Shown: positions 17,439 to 29,300, counted from the stretch's first letter. The stretch is 64,000 nucleotides of DNA from Intestinirhabdus alba (GCF_009711095.1 NZ_WMJZ01000018.1:38327-102326), one strand, 5' to 3'. Notes: generated by a model from the letters alone, not told the origin. Numbers and translations: made by a program.

Positions 17439-18886
17439 TTTGCCTCCGATGCCAGTACGTCGAATACATCTTTACCCAGCGAGCATTCAGGGCACAGGAA
17501 GTTATCCGGCACTTCGCTCCACGGCGTACCCGGAGCCACTTCCTGCAGCGGTTCGCCTTTGGCCGGATCGTAGATCCACTGGCAAACGCTGCACTGCATG
17601 CAGGGGCCGAGGTCGGCGGTCTCTTCTGCGGCGCTGGCGGCGGCGTCAGCCTGGGCTGCCGGCGCTTTTACGCGGGTTTCCGGCAGCGGAGCGAGCGCCC
17701 ACTGACGCGCAATTTCGCGACCGTGCTGGCGGCACAGCTCCAGCGCATCCAGATCCGGACGCCATTTGGCCTTCAGGCTCAGGGACATTTCAAACCCGGC
17801 GTCCTGCAGGCGGGTAGACAGACGATCTACCGCACCGCCGCTCCAGCCGTGGGAGCCGAAGGCGCTGGCGCGTTTGTTGCGGAAGCGCAGGCCGGTCATC
17901 TCTTCCACCAGGCCGGCAATTTTCGGCATCATCACGTTGTTCATGGTAGAGGTGCCCACCAGCACGCCTTTAGAGCGGAACACGTTGGTCAGAATTTCGT
18001 TTTTATCGCTGCGGGCGACGTTAAAGATCTTCACCGCCACGTTCGGGTCAACTTCGTTGATGCCCTGGGCGATGGCGTCGGCCATCATGCGGGTGTTGTT
18101 GGACATGGTGTCGTAGAAGATAGTGATGCGGTCTTCCTGATAGTCCGCCGCCCATTTCAGGTACAGCTCCACGATCTGGGTCGGGTTTTCACGCCATACC
18201 ACGCCGTGGGAGGTGGCGATCATATCCACCGGCAGGTTGAAGCCGAGGATTTCAGTGATTTTCGGCGTGACCAGGCGGCTGAACGGCGTCAGGATGTTGG
18301 CGTAGTAGCGCTGGCACTGTTCGAACAGCTCGGTCTGATCCACTTCGTCATTGAACAGGCGTTCGTCGCAGTAGTGCTGGCCGAAGGCGTCGTTGCTGAA
18401 CAGCACCGCGTCGCCGGTCATGTAGGTCATCATGCTGTCCGGCCAGTGCAGCATCGGGGTTTCCACGAAGATCAGCTGTTTGCCGTTGCCGATATCCAGC
18501 GAGTCGCCGGTCTTCACCACGTTGAAGTTCCATTCCGGATGATGGTGATGGCCGGTAATAGAATCGATGGCGTTGGCGGTGCAGTAGATCGGCGTACCCG
18601 GAATGTGCGACATCAGCTCGGTCAGCGCGCCGGCGTGGTCTTCTTCCGCGTGGTTGATGATGATGTAATCGATATCGTTCAGGTCGATTTCGCCGCGCAG
18701 GTTCTGTACGAACTCCCGGCTGAATTTATGATCGACGGTATCGATCAGGACATTTTTACCTTCACGGATGAGGTAGCTGTTATAGCTGCTGCCGCGCAGC
18801 GTTTTGTATTCGGTGCCGTGGAAGTCACGGACTTCCCAGTCACGTTGGCCAACCCAATGAATATTATTTTTAACCAGAATAGACAT
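17435..18886 (-). CDS. norV: Anaerobic nitric oxide reductase flavorubredoxin NorV
   Basis: NorV reduces NO to N2O under anaerobic conditions. The 483-residue protein has a metallo-beta-lactamase-like di-iron domain (HAEEDHAG near residue 80, HWPD near 148), a flavodoxin domain ([16 protein letters not shown] near residue 260), and a C-terminal rubredoxin with two CxxC pairs (CSVC near residue 433 and CPEC near 467). It is transcribed from a sigma54 promoter under NorR control and followed directly by norW. Confidence 0.96.
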   Translation of the reverse strand: MSILVKNNIHWVGQRDWEVRDFHGTEYKTLRGSSYNSYLIREGKNVLIDTVDHKFSREFVQNLRGEIDLNDIDYIIINHAEEDHAGALTELMSHIPGTPIYCTANAIDSITGHHHHPEWNFNVVKTGDSLDIGNGKQLIFVETPMLHWPDSMMTYMTGDAVLFSNDAFGQHYCDERLFNDEVDQTELFEQCQRYYANILTPFSRLVTPKITEILGFNLPVDMIATSHGVVWRENPTQIVELYLKWAADYQEDRITIFYDTMSNNTRMMADAIAQGINEVDPNVAVKIFNVARSDKNEILTNVFRSKGVLVGTSTMNNVMMPKIAGLVEEMTGLRFRNKRASAFGSHGWSGGAVDRLSTRLQDAGFEMSLSLKAKWRPDLDALELCRQHGREIARQWALAPLPETRVKAPAAQADAAASAAEETADLGPCMQCSVCQWIYDPAKGEPLQEVAPGTPWSEVPDNFLCPECSLGKDVFDVLASEAK

Positions 18887-18934
18887 AGCAACCTCAATTA
18901 TTCAGCGTTTTACTAAAAAAGATGTCTTGCTTAT

Positions 18935-18950
18935 TGCAGGTCGCGTGCCA
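18935..18950 (-). promoter_or_regulatory. Sigma54 promoter of norVW
   Basis: On the minus strand TGGCAC-N5-CTGCA, with a perfect -24 hexamer and correct 12-nt spacing to GC of the -12 element. It lies about 48 nt upstream of norV. NorR is a sigma54 activator, and three NorR sites lie upstream at 19005-19061. Confidence 0.88.
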
Positions 18951-19004
18951 ACTTTTTATCTCATTGATTTTAAAAAATATAACAAATGTGGCGCACAGAA
19001 TGAT

Positions 19005-19061
19005 TGTCGAAAAGACTATCCTTTATGTAGTCAATATGACACTATCCACAGTCATAATGAC
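19005..19061. promoter_or_regulatory. Three NorR enhancer sites
   Basis: Three copies of the NorR pattern GT-N7-AC are present: GTCGAAAAGAC (19005-19015), GTCAATATGAC (19030-19040) and GTCATAATGAC (19051-19061). The last two are perfect GTCA-N3-TGAC inverted repeats. They are 21-25 nt apart between the norR start and the norV sigma54 promoter, matching the three-site enhancer known in E. coli. Confidence 0.88.
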
Positions 19062-19073
19062 GATGAGGTGACT

Positions 19074-20603
19074 ATGAGCTTTTCAGTAGAGGTACTGGCG
19101 GGCATCGCCATCGAGCTACAGCGCGGCGTCGGCCATCAGGATCGCTTTCAGCGGCTGATCAGCACCCTGCGCCAGGTGCTGGAGTGCGACGCCTCGGCGC
19201 TGCTGCGCTATGAGGCGCGGCAGTTTATTCCGCTGGCTATCGACGGTCTCGCCCGCGACGTGCTCGGCAGGCGCTTTACCCTGGAAGGGCATCCCCGGCT
19301 GGAGGCTATCGCCCGCGCCGGCGACGTGGTGCGCTTTCCGGCCGACAGCGATCTGCCGGACCCGTATGACGGCCTGATCCCGGGGCAGGAGAGCCTGAAG
19401 GTGCACGCCTGCATCGGCCTGCCGCTGTTCGCCGGACAGAGCCTGATCGGCGCGCTGACCCTTGACGGCATGGAGCCGGACCAGTTCGACGTGTTCAGCA
19501 ATGAGGAGCTGCGGCTGATCGCCGCGCTGGCGGCGGGGGCGCTGAGCAACGCCCTGCTGATTGAAAAACTGGAGAGCCAGAATATGCTGCCGGGCGCGCC
19601 GGCGACCGATTTCGGGCAGGTGAAAGAGACGCAGATGATCGGTCTCTCTCCCGGTATGCAGCAGCTGAAAAAAGAGATCGAGATCGTGGCCGCCTCCGAT
19701 CTCAACGTGCTGATTAGCGGCGAAACCGGCACCGGCAAGGAGCTGGTGGCGAAGGCGATTCACGAAGGTTCGCCGAGAGCGGTCAACCCGCTGGTCTATC
19801 TTAACTGCGCCGCGCTGCCGGAAAGCGTGGCGGAGAGCGAGCTGTTTGGCCACGTGAAGGGGGCGTTTACCGGGGCCATCAGCAACCGCAGCGGCAAATT
19901 TGAGATGGCCGACAACGGCACGCTGTTTCTTGATGAAATCGGCGAGCTGTCGCTGGCGCTGCAGGCCAAGCTGCTGCGCGTGCTGCAGTACGGGGATCTG
20001 CAGCGCGTCGGCGATGACCGCAGCCTGCGGGTTGACGTCCGGGTGCTGGCGGCCACCAACCGCGATCTGCGCGAAGAGGTGCTGGCCGGGCGGTTTCGCG
20101 CCGACCTGTTTCACCGCCTGAGCGTGTTCCCGCTGTCGGTGCCGCCGCTGCGCGAGCGCGGCGAGGACGTGGTGCTGCTGGCGGGCTACTTCTGCGAGCA
20201 GTGCCGCCTGCGGCTGGGGCTGGCGCGGGTGGTGCTGAGTCCGGGGGCGCGCAGCCATCTGCTGAGCTACGGCTGGCCGGGCAACGTGCGCGAGCTGGAG
20301 CATTCGATCCACCGCGCGGTGGTGTTAGCGCGGGCCACCCGGGCGGGCGATGAGGTGGTGCTGGAGACCCGCCACTTCGCCCTGCACGACGAACCGCACC
20401 CGCCGCAGCCGGAAGCCGCGGCGGTGACGCAGCCGGTCTGCCAGAACCTGCGCGAGGCGACGGAGACCTTCCAGCGGGAGGCGATCCGCCGGGCGCTGGA
20501 GCAAAATAACCATAACTGGGCCGCCAGCGCGAGGGCGCTGACCATGGATGTTGCCAACCTGCACCGCCTGGCGAAGCGGCTGGGGCTGAAGGAGACGGCC
20601 TGA
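19074..20603 (+). CDS. norR: NO-responsive sigma54 activator NorR
   Basis: NorR senses NO through a mononuclear iron in its GAF domain and activates norVW. The start at 19074 ([18 protein letters not shown]) has GAGG seven nt upstream and gives 509 residues; a longer frame would run through the NorR sites and is rejected. Features are a GAF domain (about 20-175), an AAA+ domain with Walker A GETGTGKE (near 215) and GAFTGA (near 263), and a C-terminal Fis-type HTH. It is divergent from norV. Confidence 0.95.
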   Translation: MSFSVEVLAGIAIELQRGVGHQDRFQRLISTLRQVLECDASALLRYEARQFIPLAIDGLARDVLGRRFTLEGHPRLEAIARAGDVVRFPADSDLPDPYDGLIPGQESLKVHACIGLPLFAGQSLIGALTLDGMEPDQFDVFSNEELRLIAALAAGALSNALLIEKLESQNMLPGAPATDFGQVKETQMIGLSPGMQQLKKEIEIVAASDLNVLISGETGTGKELVAKAIHEGSPRAVNPLVYLNCAALPESVAESELFGHVKGAFTGAISNRSGKFEMADNGTLFLDEIGELSLALQAKLLRVLQYGDLQRVGDDRSLRVDVRVLAATNRDLREEVLAGRFRADLFHRLSVFPLSVPPLRERGEDVVLLAGYFCEQCRLRLGLARVVLSPGARSHLLSYGWPGNVRELEHSIHRAVVLARATRAGDEVVLETRHFALHDEPHPPQPEAAAVTQPVCQNLREATETFQREAIRRALEQNNHNWAASARALTMDVANLHRLAKRLGLKETA

Positions 20604-21050
20604 CAGGCAGCCTGGCCACCACCGGCGTATCAGCCGACCCCAAAGAGCGCCTGGTGGCCGCGTTCAGCCGTGCATCACTTCGTGCGCCATAGCTCCTCTC
20701 CTCATCAGCGTTAAAGCGCTTTAATTGAGGTGCTTCTGGCGAAGGTGGGGCCCTGAAAACGGGGCCGTCGTAACGCCGAATAAGGAGAGTTTCATTTGCC
20801 AGTTGAATGTGATGGGCTTTTTATCAGCGCATTAGCCCTTTGCCGGGTAACAGACGGCATACGCACTCTGAAAATTGAAAAAAGTGCTTTTTTTAAGGGC
20901 TGCGTTGTAAAAGAAATCGTTTAACATGGCGACCTGTTCTGGAAAGGCCTGGAGGCCGCGGCAGGGGAAAGTGCAATAAGGCGCGTCCTTGTATGGCAAA
21001 GAATCTTTTACCATACTTCACCCTGGCCGAATTTGTTTAATGGATGAGTC
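20604..21050. other. Non-coding interval norR-mltB
   Basis: About 450 nt with no recognisable gene. The srl/gut sorbitol operon that occupies this place in E. coli is absent. The right half is AT-rich and likely carries the mltB promoter, but I could not choose one with confidence. Confidence 0.5.
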
Positions 21051-22130
21051 ATGTTGAAGTGTCGTTGTATTGCCTTGATCTGTTTCTCTGTACTGCTTGC
21101 CGCCTGTAGCAGCAAGCCGAAACCTTCGGAAAATCAAACGGCCATGCTGGTACCCACCGGCGGCTTTCTGCTCGAGCCACGGCATAACGTCATGCAGCTG
21201 GGCGGGGATTTCGCCAGTAACCCCAACGCGCAGCAGTTCATCGATAATATGGTGCGCAAGCACGGCTTCGATCGCCAGCAGCTGCAGGAAATAGTCTCGC
21301 AGGCCAAACGGCTGGATTATGTGCTGCGCCTGATGGATCGCCAGGCACCCGGAGCCCGGCCGCCGTCCAGGCCTAACGGCGCGTGGCTGCGCTACCGCAA
21401 GCAGTTCATCACGCCGGACAATGTGCAGAACGGCGTGGCCTTCTGGAATCAGTATGAAGATGCGCTGAACCGGGCATGGCAGGTCTACGGCGTTCCGCCG
21501 GAAATTATCGTCGGGATTATTGGCGTGGAAACCCGCTGGGGGCGCGTAATGGGCAAAACGCGCATTCTCGACGCGCTGGCCACCCTGGCGTTTGACTATC
21601 CGCGTCGGGCGAAATACTTTTCCGCCGAGCTGGAAACTTTCCTGCTGATGGCGCGTGCTGAACAGGACGACCCGCTGGATTTGAAAGGCTCTTTCGCCGG
21701 CGCGATGGGCTATGGGCAGTTTATGCCTTCTTCTTATAAAGAGTATGCGGTGGATTTTAACGGCGACGGCCACATCAATTTGTGGGACCCGGTCGATGCC
21801 ATCGGCAGCGTGGCGAACTATTTTAAAGCCCACGGCTGGGTGAAAGGCGATACGGTGGCGGTGGTGGCGAACGGCCAGGCCCCGGGGCTGGCGAACGGTT
21901 TTAAAACCCAGTACACCCCTTCGCAGCTGGCTGCCGCAGGGCTGACGCCGCAGCAGCCGCTGGGCAATCGCCAGCAGGTTAGCCTGCTGCGGCTGGACGT
22001 CGGCACCGGCTATCAGTACTGGTACGGGCTGCCGAACTTTTATACGATCACCCGGTATAACCACAGCACGCATTATGCCATGGCGGTCTGGCAACTGGGG
22101 CAGGCCGTGGGGCTGGCGCGCGTGCGGTAA
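21051..22130 (+). CDS. mltB: Membrane-bound lytic murein transglycosylase B
   Basis: MltB cleaves the glycan strands of peptidoglycan to 1,6-anhydromuropeptides. The 359-residue precursor has a lipoprotein signal peptide ending LLAAC, so the mature protein is anchored to the outer membrane by Cys. The SLT-type domain carries the catalytic Glu in GVETRWGR near residue 163, then GYGQFMPSSY. Length agrees with the family. A terminator follows at 22193. Confidence 0.95.
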   Translation: MLKCRCIALICFSVLLAACSSKPKPSENQTAMLVPTGGFLLEPRHNVMQLGGDFASNPNAQQFIDNMVRKHGFDRQQLQEIVSQAKRLDYVLRLMDRQAPGARPPSRPNGAWLRYRKQFITPDNVQNGVAFWNQYEDALNRAWQVYGVPPEIIVGIIGVETRWGRVMGKTRILDALATLAFDYPRRAKYFSAELETFLLMARAEQDDPLDLKGSFAGAMGYGQFMPSSYKEYAVDFNGDGHINLWDPVDAIGSVANYFKAHGWVKGDTVAVVANGQAPGLANGFKTQYTPSQLAAAGLTPQQPLGNRQQVSLLRLDVGTGYQYWYGLPNFYTITRYNHSTHYAMAVWQLGQAVGLARVR

Positions 22131-22192
22131 GGTGGAACGGCTTCGGCTTATCATCAGGGGCCGGCGGGCTTAAGATCGCTATCTGCAAAATC

Positions 22193-22241
22193 ATGCGGTG
22201 GGTTTGCGGCGGTTAACCATAAAAGGGAACACCGCATTTTT
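22193..22241 (+). terminator. Terminator after mltB
   Basis: Perfect 8-nt arms ATGCGGTG / CACCGCAT, with a long loop, followed by TTTTTC. It lies 62 nt after the mltB stop. The rest of the mltB-pncC gap (22131-22519) shows no gene. Confidence 0.6.
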
Positions 22242-22519
22242 CTTCGTGGCCCGTCCTGCTGGCAGCGAAAGGGAAGCGCTTCTGACGAAGGACTGGCGTG
22301 GTTGTATGTACGGCTGAATGTCCCGGCGGCGTGACCTGACAATCAATGCCCAACGCTGCGGGCTGGCTGCCAGTCAGGGCTTATTTTTTGACAGGCTCAG
22401 GCGGCTGTAGCAAACGGCAACGCTTTCTGAACCGCCCTCGTAAAATTGCCAACGCACCCCCATCTCTGACGGGAAGGTGCTATCTTGTCCGACATAGAAA
22501 TTAACTGACTGAGGCTGAA

Positions 22520-23013
22520 ATGAGTGACGGTGAACTGATGCAGTTAAGCGAACGGCTGGGGCTGGCGTTAAAAGCGCGCGGTGCCACCGTAACGGCGGCG
22601 GAGTCCTGTACCGGCGGCTGGGTGGCGAAAGCGCTTACCGATATTGCCGGCAGCTCGGCCTGGTTTGAGCGCGGTTTTGTCACCTACAGCAACGAGGCAA
22701 AATCGCAGACGATCGGCGTTAGCGAAGAGACGCTGGCGCAGCACGGCGCGGTTAGCGAACCGGTAGTGGTGGAAATGGCGATTGGCGCGCTGAAGGCTGC
22801 GCGCGCCGACTATGCCGTTGCCATTAGCGGTATCGCCGGGCCGGATGGCGGTAGCGCCGGGAAGCCCGTCGGCACCGTCTGGTTCGCCTTTGCCAGCGCG
22901 CGCGGTGAGGGGATCACCCGCCGGGAATGCTTCACCGGGGATCGCGAGAGCGTGCGCCGACAGGCCACGGCTTATGCCCTGCAAACGCTGTGGCAACATT
23001 TTCTACAAAATAC

Positions 23014-23017
<4 letters not shown>
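22520..23017 (+). CDS. pncC: Nicotinamide-nucleotide amidase PncC
   Basis: PncC (formerly YgaD, CinA C-terminal domain) deamidates nicotinamide mononucleotide in pyridine nucleotide recycling. The 165-residue protein shows the CinA-domain motifs AAESCTGGWVAKAL, GFVTYSNEAK and GIAGPDGGS. The stop codon directly abuts the recA LexA box, as in E. coli, so the 3' end of pncC and the recA promoter share sequence. Confidence 0.94.
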
Positions 23018-24266
<1,249 letters not shown>

Positions 24267-24286
24267 TAGCCTGCTGTAAAACACAA

Positions 24287-24309
24287 GGGTCGTTCGCGCG
24301 GCCCTTTTT
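24287..24309 (+). terminator. recA terminator
   Basis: Stem GGGTCG / CGGCCC (one G-T pair) with a 6-nt loop, followed by five T residues. It lies between recA and recX, so recX would depend on readthrough, as in E. coli. Confidence 0.8.
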
Positions 24310-24330
24310 GCATTTTCAAAAGAGGTAAGG

Positions 24331-24831
24331 ATGACAGAGTCCACCACCCACAGATCGGTCTATGCCCGCCTGCAGGATCGCGCGGTTCGTATTCTGGCCG
24401 CCCGTGACCACAGCGAGCAGGAGCTGAGGCGCAAGCTGTCTGCGGCGATACCGGGAAAGCGTTGCCCGGAGGAGATCGGGGCGACGGCGGAGGAGCATGA
24501 GCGGGTTATCGCCTGGTGCTATGAGAACCACTATCTGGACGACAGCCGCTTTGCCGAACGCTTTATCGCCAGCCGCAGCCGCAAAGGCTACGGCCCGGCC
24601 CGAATTCGTCAGGAGCTGGTTCAAAAAGGCATTGAGCGTGAATTATCTGAAAAAGCGCTGTGTGAATGCGATATTGACTGGTTTGCGCAGGCCCGGGACC
24701 AGGCAGTGCGTAAATATGGCGAACCGCTGCCAACGGCGTTTTCAGATAAAGTAAAAGCGCAACGCTTTTTACTTAGCCGTGGCTACCTGATGGAGGATAT
24801 TCAGGAAATATGGCGAAATTTTGCCGGTTGA
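24331..24831 (+). CDS. recX: RecA regulatory protein RecX
   Basis: RecX binds RecA filaments and limits their extension. The 166-residue protein consists of the three-helix repeats of the family; [17 protein letters not shown] and [16 protein letters not shown] are recognisable. It lies 64 nt after recA, past the terminator, so it is expressed by partial readthrough. Confidence 0.94.
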   Translation: MTESTTHRSVYARLQDRAVRILAARDHSEQELRRKLSAAIPGKRCPEEIGATAEEHERVIAWCYENHYLDDSRFAERFIASRSRKGYGPARIRQELVQKGIERELSEKALCECDIDWFAQARDQAVRKYGEPLPTAFSDKVKAQRFLLSRGYLMEDIQEIWRNFAG

Positions 24832-25145
24832 GCGCATACGGGATTTTACTTCGACTGAAAGAAAACTTATCTTATTCCCACTTTTTCCGTTTGGCCGCCG
24901 GCTGTTTGAAAGATAACCGGCGTCTGCGACGATAATTCCACCTACGCAAAATCATTCAGGCTGCCTCAGGGCGGCAAAAGAGCGGGGGGCTGGCGGTGTA
25001 CTATCGTACGTGCCAGGACCCATACGGTCCGAGCGCCGTGGCGCGGCGGCTTGTAAGAGCAGGCTCCATGGCCGAGCCGGATAGCTCTGCGGCCGGCCCC
25101 GGGTCAGCCTGACAGATAAAGCGTATAGCGTGATTCAGGATAAAT
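24832..25145. promoter_or_regulatory. alaS upstream region
   Basis: Non-coding, 314 nt. It holds several inverted repeats: GCCGG...CCGGC at about 24896-24922 and GGCTC-N7-GAGCC at 25062-25078. E. coli AlaRS represses its own gene by binding a palindrome at the promoter, and one of these repeats could serve this role; that is inference. Confidence 0.4.
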
Positions 25146-27773
25146 ATGAGCAAGAGCACCGCTGAGATCCGTCAGGCGTTTCTCGACTTTTTCCATAGTA
25201 AGGGTCATCAGGTTGTTGCCAGCAGTTCCCTGGTGCCCAACAACGATCCTACTCTGCTGTTTACCAATGCCGGGATGAATCAGTTCAAGGATGTTTTCCT
25301 TGGACTCGACAAGCGTAACTACTCCCGCGCAACCACCTCGCAGCGCTGCGTGCGGGCGGGCGGTAAACATAACGACCTCGAAAATGTCGGATACACTGCC
25401 CGCCACCACACCTTCTTTGAAATGCTGGGTAACTTCAGCTTCGGCGACTATTTCAAACATGATGCTATTCAGTTTGCCTGGGAGCTGCTGACCGGTGAAA
25501 ACTGGTTTGCCCTGCCGAAAGAGCGGCTGTGGGTCACCGTCTACGAATCTGACGACGAGGCCTACAGCATCTGGGAAAAAGAGGTGGGTATTCCTCGCGA
25601 GCGCATTATTCGTATCGGCGATAACAAAGGTGCGCCGTACGCCTCCGATAACTTCTGGCAGATGGGCGATACCGGGCCGTGCGGCCCGTGCACCGAGATT
25701 TTCTACGATCATGGCGATCACATCTGGGGAGGGCCTCCGGGAAGCCCGGAAGAGGACGGCGATCGCTACATTGAGATCTGGAATATCGTCTTTATGCAGT
25801 TCAATCGCCGGGCCGATGGCGTTATGGAACCGCTGCCGAAACCGTCGGTGGATACCGGCATGGGCCTGGAACGTATTGCGGCCGTGCTGCAGCACGTCAA
25901 CTCCAACTATGACATCGACCTGTTCCGTACCCTAATCGAGGCGGTGGCGAAGGTAACCGGCTCCACCGAGCTGGGCAATAAGTCCCTGCGCGTTATCGCT
26001 GACCATATTCGCTCCAGCGCGTTCCTGATCGCCGACGGCGTGCTGCCGTCAAATGAAGGCCGCGGCTACGTGCTGCGCCGCATTATTCGTCGCGCGGTGC
26101 GCCACGGCAACATGCTGGGCGCGAAGGACACCTTTTTCTACAAGCTGGTCAGGCCGCTGATCGCGGTGATGGAGTCTGCAGGCGACGAATTAAAACGCCA
26201 GCAGGCCCAGGTCGAGCAGGTGCTGAAAACTGAAGAGGAGCAGTTTGCCCGCACCCTGGAGCGCGGTCTGGCGCTGCTGGATGAAGAACTGGCGAAGCTG
26301 CAGGGGGATACCCTCGATGGTGAAACCGTTTTCCGCCTGTATGACACCTACGGTTTCCCGGTCGATCTGACCGCTGACGTTTGCCGCGAGCGCAACATTA
26401 AGGTCGATGAGGCCGGCTTTGAGGCCGCGATGGAAGAACAGCGCCGCCGCGCGCGTGAAGCCAGCGGCTTCGGCGCGGACTATGATGCGCTTATCCGCGT
26501 TGACGGCGTCTCCGAATTTAAGGGGTACGATCGGCTGGCGCTGAACGGCAAGGTTACCGCGCTGTTCGTGGATGGCAAAGCGGTAGAGGCAATTAACGCG
26601 GGGCAAGACGCCGTTGTTATCCTGGATAGCACGCCGTTCTATGCCGAGTCCGGCGGACAGGTTGGCGATAAGGGCGAGCTGAAAGGCGCGGGCTGCGCGT
26701 TTTCCGTTGCCGATACGCAGAAATATGGTCAGGCGATCGGGCATGTCGGCAAACTGACCGCTGGTTCGCTGAAGGTGGGCGACGCGGTGCAGGCTGAGGT
26801 TGACGAAGCACGTCGCGCGCGTATTCGCCTGAACCACTCTGCAACCCACCTGATGCACGCCGCGCTGCGCCAGGTTCTGGGGACTCACGTGGCGCAGAAG
26901 GGATCGCTGGTTAACGATAAGCTGCTGCGCTTCGATTTTTCCCATAACGAAGCGATGAAACCATCAGAAATCCGTGCCGTTGAGGACCTGGTGAATGCGC
27001 AAATTCGTCGCAATCTGCCGATCGAAACCCACGTTATGGATCTGGAAGCGGCAAGAGCCAAAGGCGCAATGGCGCTGTTTGGCGAAAAATATGATGAGCG
27101 CGTACGTGTGCTGAGCATGGGCGACTTCTCTACCGAGCTGTGCGGCGGTACGCACGCTGACCGCACCGGCGATATCGGTCTGTTCCGGATTATGTCAGAA
27201 TCCGGTACCGCTGCCGGGGTGCGCCGTATTGAGGCGGTAACGGGCGAAGGGGCGATTGCCACCGTGCATGCACAGAGCGATCGCCTGAATGAGATAGCGC
27301 AGCTGCTGAAGGGCGACAGTCAGAATCCTGGCGACAAAGTGCGTTCCGTACTGGAGCGCACGCGCCAGCTTGAAAAAGAGCTTCAGCAGCTTAAAGAACA
27401 GGCCGCGGCGCAGGAGAGCGCGAATCTCTCCGGCAAAGCGGTTGATATCAATGGCGTTAAGCTATTGGTGAGTGAGCTTACGGGCGTTGAGCCGAAAATG
27501 CTGCGCACCATGGTTGACGATCTGAAAAATCAGCTGGGGTCGACCATTATCGTGCTGGCAACGGTAGCGGAAGGCAAGGTCTCCCTGATTGCGGGCGTGT
27601 CGAAGGATGTGACCGATCGCGTTAAGGCCGGGGAACTGGTTGGTATGATCGCGCAGCAGGTGGGTGGTAAGGGCGGCGGTCGTCCGGATATGGCGCAGGC
27701 CGGCGGTACGGATGCGGCTTCGCTGCCCGCGGCGTTAGCCAGTGTGAAAGGCTGGGTCAGCGCAAGACTGTAA
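25146..27773 (+). CDS. alaS: Alanine--tRNA ligase
   Basis: AlaRS charges tRNA-Ala and edits mischarged Ser/Gly. The 875-residue protein has the class II N-terminal catalytic domain ([20 protein letters not shown]), the editing domain with [12 protein letters not shown] (near 563) and [13 protein letters not shown] (near 665), and the C-terminal coiled coil plus C-Ala domain ([15 protein letters not shown]). Length is within one residue of E. coli. An ERIC-like repeat follows. Confidence 0.98.
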   Translation: MSKSTAEIRQAFLDFFHSKGHQVVASSSLVPNNDPTLLFTNAGMNQFKDVFLGLDKRNYSRATTSQRCVRAGGKHNDLENVGYTARHHTFFEMLGNFSFGDYFKHDAIQFAWELLTGENWFALPKERLWVTVYESDDEAYSIWEKEVGIPRERIIRIGDNKGAPYASDNFWQMGDTGPCGPCTEIFYDHGDHIWGGPPGSPEEDGDRYIEIWNIVFMQFNRRADGVMEPLPKPSVDTGMGLERIAAVLQHVNSNYDIDLFRTLIEAVAKVTGSTELGNKSLRVIADHIRSSAFLIADGVLPSNEGRGYVLRRIIRRAVRHGNMLGAKDTFFYKLVRPLIAVMESAGDELKRQQAQVEQVLKTEEEQFARTLERGLALLDEELAKLQGDTLDGETVFRLYDTYGFPVDLTADVCRERNIKVDEAGFEAAMEEQRRRAREASGFGADYDALIRVDGVSEFKGYDRLALNGKVTALFVDGKAVEAINAGQDAVVILDSTPFYAESGGQVGDKGELKGAGCAFSVADTQKYGQAIGHVGKLTAGSLKVGDAVQAEVDEARRARIRLNHSATHLMHAALRQVLGTHVAQKGSLVNDKLLRFDFSHNEAMKPSEIRAVEDLVNAQIRRNLPIETHVMDLEAARAKGAMALFGEKYDERVRVLSMGDFSTELCGGTHADRTGDIGLFRIMSESGTAAGVRRIEAVTGEGAIATVHAQSDRLNEIAQLLKGDSQNPGDKVRSVLERTRQLEKELQQLKEQAAAQESANLSGKAVDINGVKLLVSELTGVEPKMLRTMVDDLKNQLGSTIIVLATVAEGKVSLIAGVSKDVTDRVKAGELVGMIAQQVGGKGGGRPDMAQAGGTDAASLPAALASVKGWVSARL

Positions 27774-27780
27774 TAATTAA

Positions 27781-27896
27781 GCCCTAAATAATTCGGGTTG
27801 CAGGAAGGCTGTGACGCAGGCGGTGGCCCTTCAGGGGGAGGCCCCTGGGCCGAATAAAGCCTACGCACATGCAACGTGAAGTATGATGGGGATATA
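27781..27896. repeat. ERIC-like (IRU) repeat, variant centre
   Basis: The left end (TAATTCGGGTTGCAGGAAGGC) and right end (CTACGCACATGCAACGTGAA, then a TATGATGGGGATA end) match the termini of enterobacterial ERIC/IRU elements and form an inverted pair. The middle differs from the canonical core, with a GGCCC...GGGCC stem instead. It lies in the alaS-csrA gap. The remainder up to csrA is promoter region. Confidence 0.6.
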
Positions 27897-28127
27897 AGCG
27901 TTAACCGCTGATGTGGGCGTCGATCTGCGGCAGTGTTTTTAACGCGATCGACCACGATAAAGTCGGGTTGAAGTTGTGTATATCGGCTAAACTTAGGTTT
28001 AACAGAATGTGATGCCATGACTGCTTACATGTAATGTGTTTGTCATCGCTTACTTTTTGGCGTTATATGATGGATAATGCCGGGATACAGAGAGACCCGA
28101 CTCTTTTAATCTTTCAAGGAGCAAAGA

Positions 28128-28313
28128 ATGCTGATTCTGACTCGTCGAGTAGGTGAAACCCTCATGATTGGAGATGAGGTCACCGTGACAGTTTTAGGGG
28201 TGAAGGGCAACCAGGTACGCATTGGCGTAAACGCCCCAAAAGAAGTTTCTGTCCATCGTGAAGAGATCTACCAGCGTATCCAGGCTGAAAAGACCCAGCA
28301 GTCCAGTTACTAA
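28128..28313 (+). CDS. csrA: Carbon storage regulator CsrA
   Basis: CsrA is the 61-residue RNA-binding dimer that represses or stabilises target mRNAs by binding GGA motifs. The sequence [20 protein letters not shown] is the nearly invariant N-terminus, and the C-terminal helix ([11 protein letters not shown]) is complete. Its own ribosome-binding site (CAAGGAGCAAAG) contains a GGA motif, consistent with autoregulation known in E. coli. Confidence 0.97.
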   Translation: MLILTRRVGETLMIGDEVTVTVLGVKGNQVRIGVNAPKEVSVHREEIYQRIQAEKTQQSSY

Positions 28314-28320
28314 GGTTTTC

Positions 28321-28347
28321 GCGTCTCACCGTTCCGGTGAGACGCGA
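28321..28347 (+). terminator. Hairpin after csrA
   Basis: Very strong hairpin with 11-nt perfect arms CGCGTCTCACC / GGTGAGACGCG and a 5-nt loop, 7 nt after the csrA stop. No clear T-run follows, so it may stabilise the csrA 3' end as much as terminate. Confidence 0.6.
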
Positions 28348-28765
28348 ACTCAGTTCACTTTTATCCTCTCGTATTCACGTCATTCCCCTCCTTTCTCTCT
28401 CCTGGCCGTCAGCGCTCTCCGTTTTTATCGACCGCAGACGCAGTACGTCGGTACGCTGTGTTATCCCCTGACGGGCCGCTCTGCGGCTGCTTTAGCGCTC
28501 ATGACGGCAAGCCCCCGGGATTTCGGGGAACAACTTCACCAAAGACGACCTGCGGCATTAAATGCCTTTCTGATGACGTTGCTGCTGCATTGGGCGGCCT
28601 GAGACTTCCCTTTTCAGGGGCCGTGCGGTTCAAAAACACTGGTTCTGTTTTTGTGTTGCAACGCAATTTATGCGGCTATAGCCGTTGATAAAACGCCCTT
28701 TTTGCCGTTTTTGCAGGCTAATTGCGCGTGAAGTGTGCAAACAACAAAAGCGCAGGAAAAATTGT
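28348..28765. other. Non-coding interval csrA - tRNA-Ser
   Basis: About 420 nt with no recognisable gene. Notable pieces are a perfect inverted repeat CAAAAACA / TGTTTTTG at 28631-28653 and a CCCCCGGGATTTCGGGG hairpin near 28515. Small open frames here show no family resemblance. Confidence 0.45.
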
Positions 28766-28793
28766 TTGACTTATAAGTCTCAGAAAGTAATAT
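28766..28793 (+). promoter_or_regulatory. Promoter of the tRNA-Ser / tRNA-Arg operon
   Basis: TTGACT (28766-28771) and TAATAT (28788-28793) with 16-nt spacing, followed by a GC-rich stretch (GTGCGCC) typical of stringent discriminators of stable-RNA promoters. It lies about 60 nt upstream of tRNA-Ser. Confidence 0.75.
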
Positions 28794-28854
28794 GTGCGCC
28801 ACGCAGCGACGATGAGCTAAAACAAGTTCTTCGAAGCACTCGTAAGAGGCGTGT

Positions 28855-28947
28855 GGTGAGGTGGCCGAGAGGCTGAAGGCGCTCCCCTGCTAAGGGAGTA
28901 TGCGGTCAAAAGCTGCATCCGGGGTTCGAATCCCCGCCTCACCGCCA
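28855..28947 (+). tRNA. serV: tRNA-Ser (anticodon GCU)
   Basis: The 93-nt sequence folds as a class II tRNA with a long variable arm; anticodon GCT is at 28889-28891, and GGTTCGAATCC and CCA are encoded. It equals the E. coli tRNA-Ser3 encoded by serV, in the same position next to tRNA-Arg copies. Confidence 0.97.
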
Positions 28948-28950
28948 TTT

Positions 28951-29027
28951 GCATCCGTAGCTCAGCTGGATAGAGTACTCGGCTACGAACCGAGCGGTCG
29001 GAGGTTCGAATCCTCCCGGATGCACCA
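28951..29027 (+). tRNA. tRNA-Arg (anticodon ACG), copy 1
   Basis: The 77-nt tRNA starts GCATCCGTAGCTCAG and ends GGATGCACCA, with anticodon ACG (read as ICG) in CTACGAA. T-loop TTCGAAT is intact. It is three nt after tRNA-Ser, so co-transcribed. It starts the first of three repeat units of about 265 nt. Confidence 0.97.
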
Positions 29028-29223
29028 TACTTCTCCTTGTCTTCAGCGACGAAGGTATGAATGGGGTGGCGGTATTAACCGCAGGCTCCTGGAAGGATAA
29101 CGCCGCTTCAGCAGCGGCCCGAAGGGCGAGCCGAGAGGCGAGTCATCCTCCTGGATGCACCACCTCTTATTTGATATGACTTTTGTAGTGATATCAAAAT
29201 CTGCAGTAAATGAGTTTTCCGAT
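29028..29223 (+). repeat. tRNA-Arg spacer 1 with tRNA 3' remnant
   Basis: The spacer begins CATACTTCTCCTTGTCTTCA, shared by all three units, contains the short hairpin around CGCTTCAGCAGCGG, and includes at 29146-29162 a near-perfect copy of the last 17 nt of the tRNA (one mismatch). That fragment looks like the residue of a deleted tRNA-Arg copy. Confidence 0.75.
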
Positions 29224-29300
29224 GCATCCGTAGCTCAGCTGGATAGAGTACTCGGCTACGAACCGAGCGGTCGGAGGTTCCAATCCTCCCGGATGCACCA
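29224..29300 (+). tRNA. tRNA-Arg (anticodon ACG), copy 2, T-loop variant
   Basis: Identical to copies 1 and 3 except at 29281, where the T loop reads TTCCAAT instead of TTCGAAT. The changed base is the conserved purine at tRNA position 57, which stacks between D and T loops. The rest of the cloverleaf and CCA are intact. It may be a functionally impaired copy or a sequence error. Confidence 0.9.
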
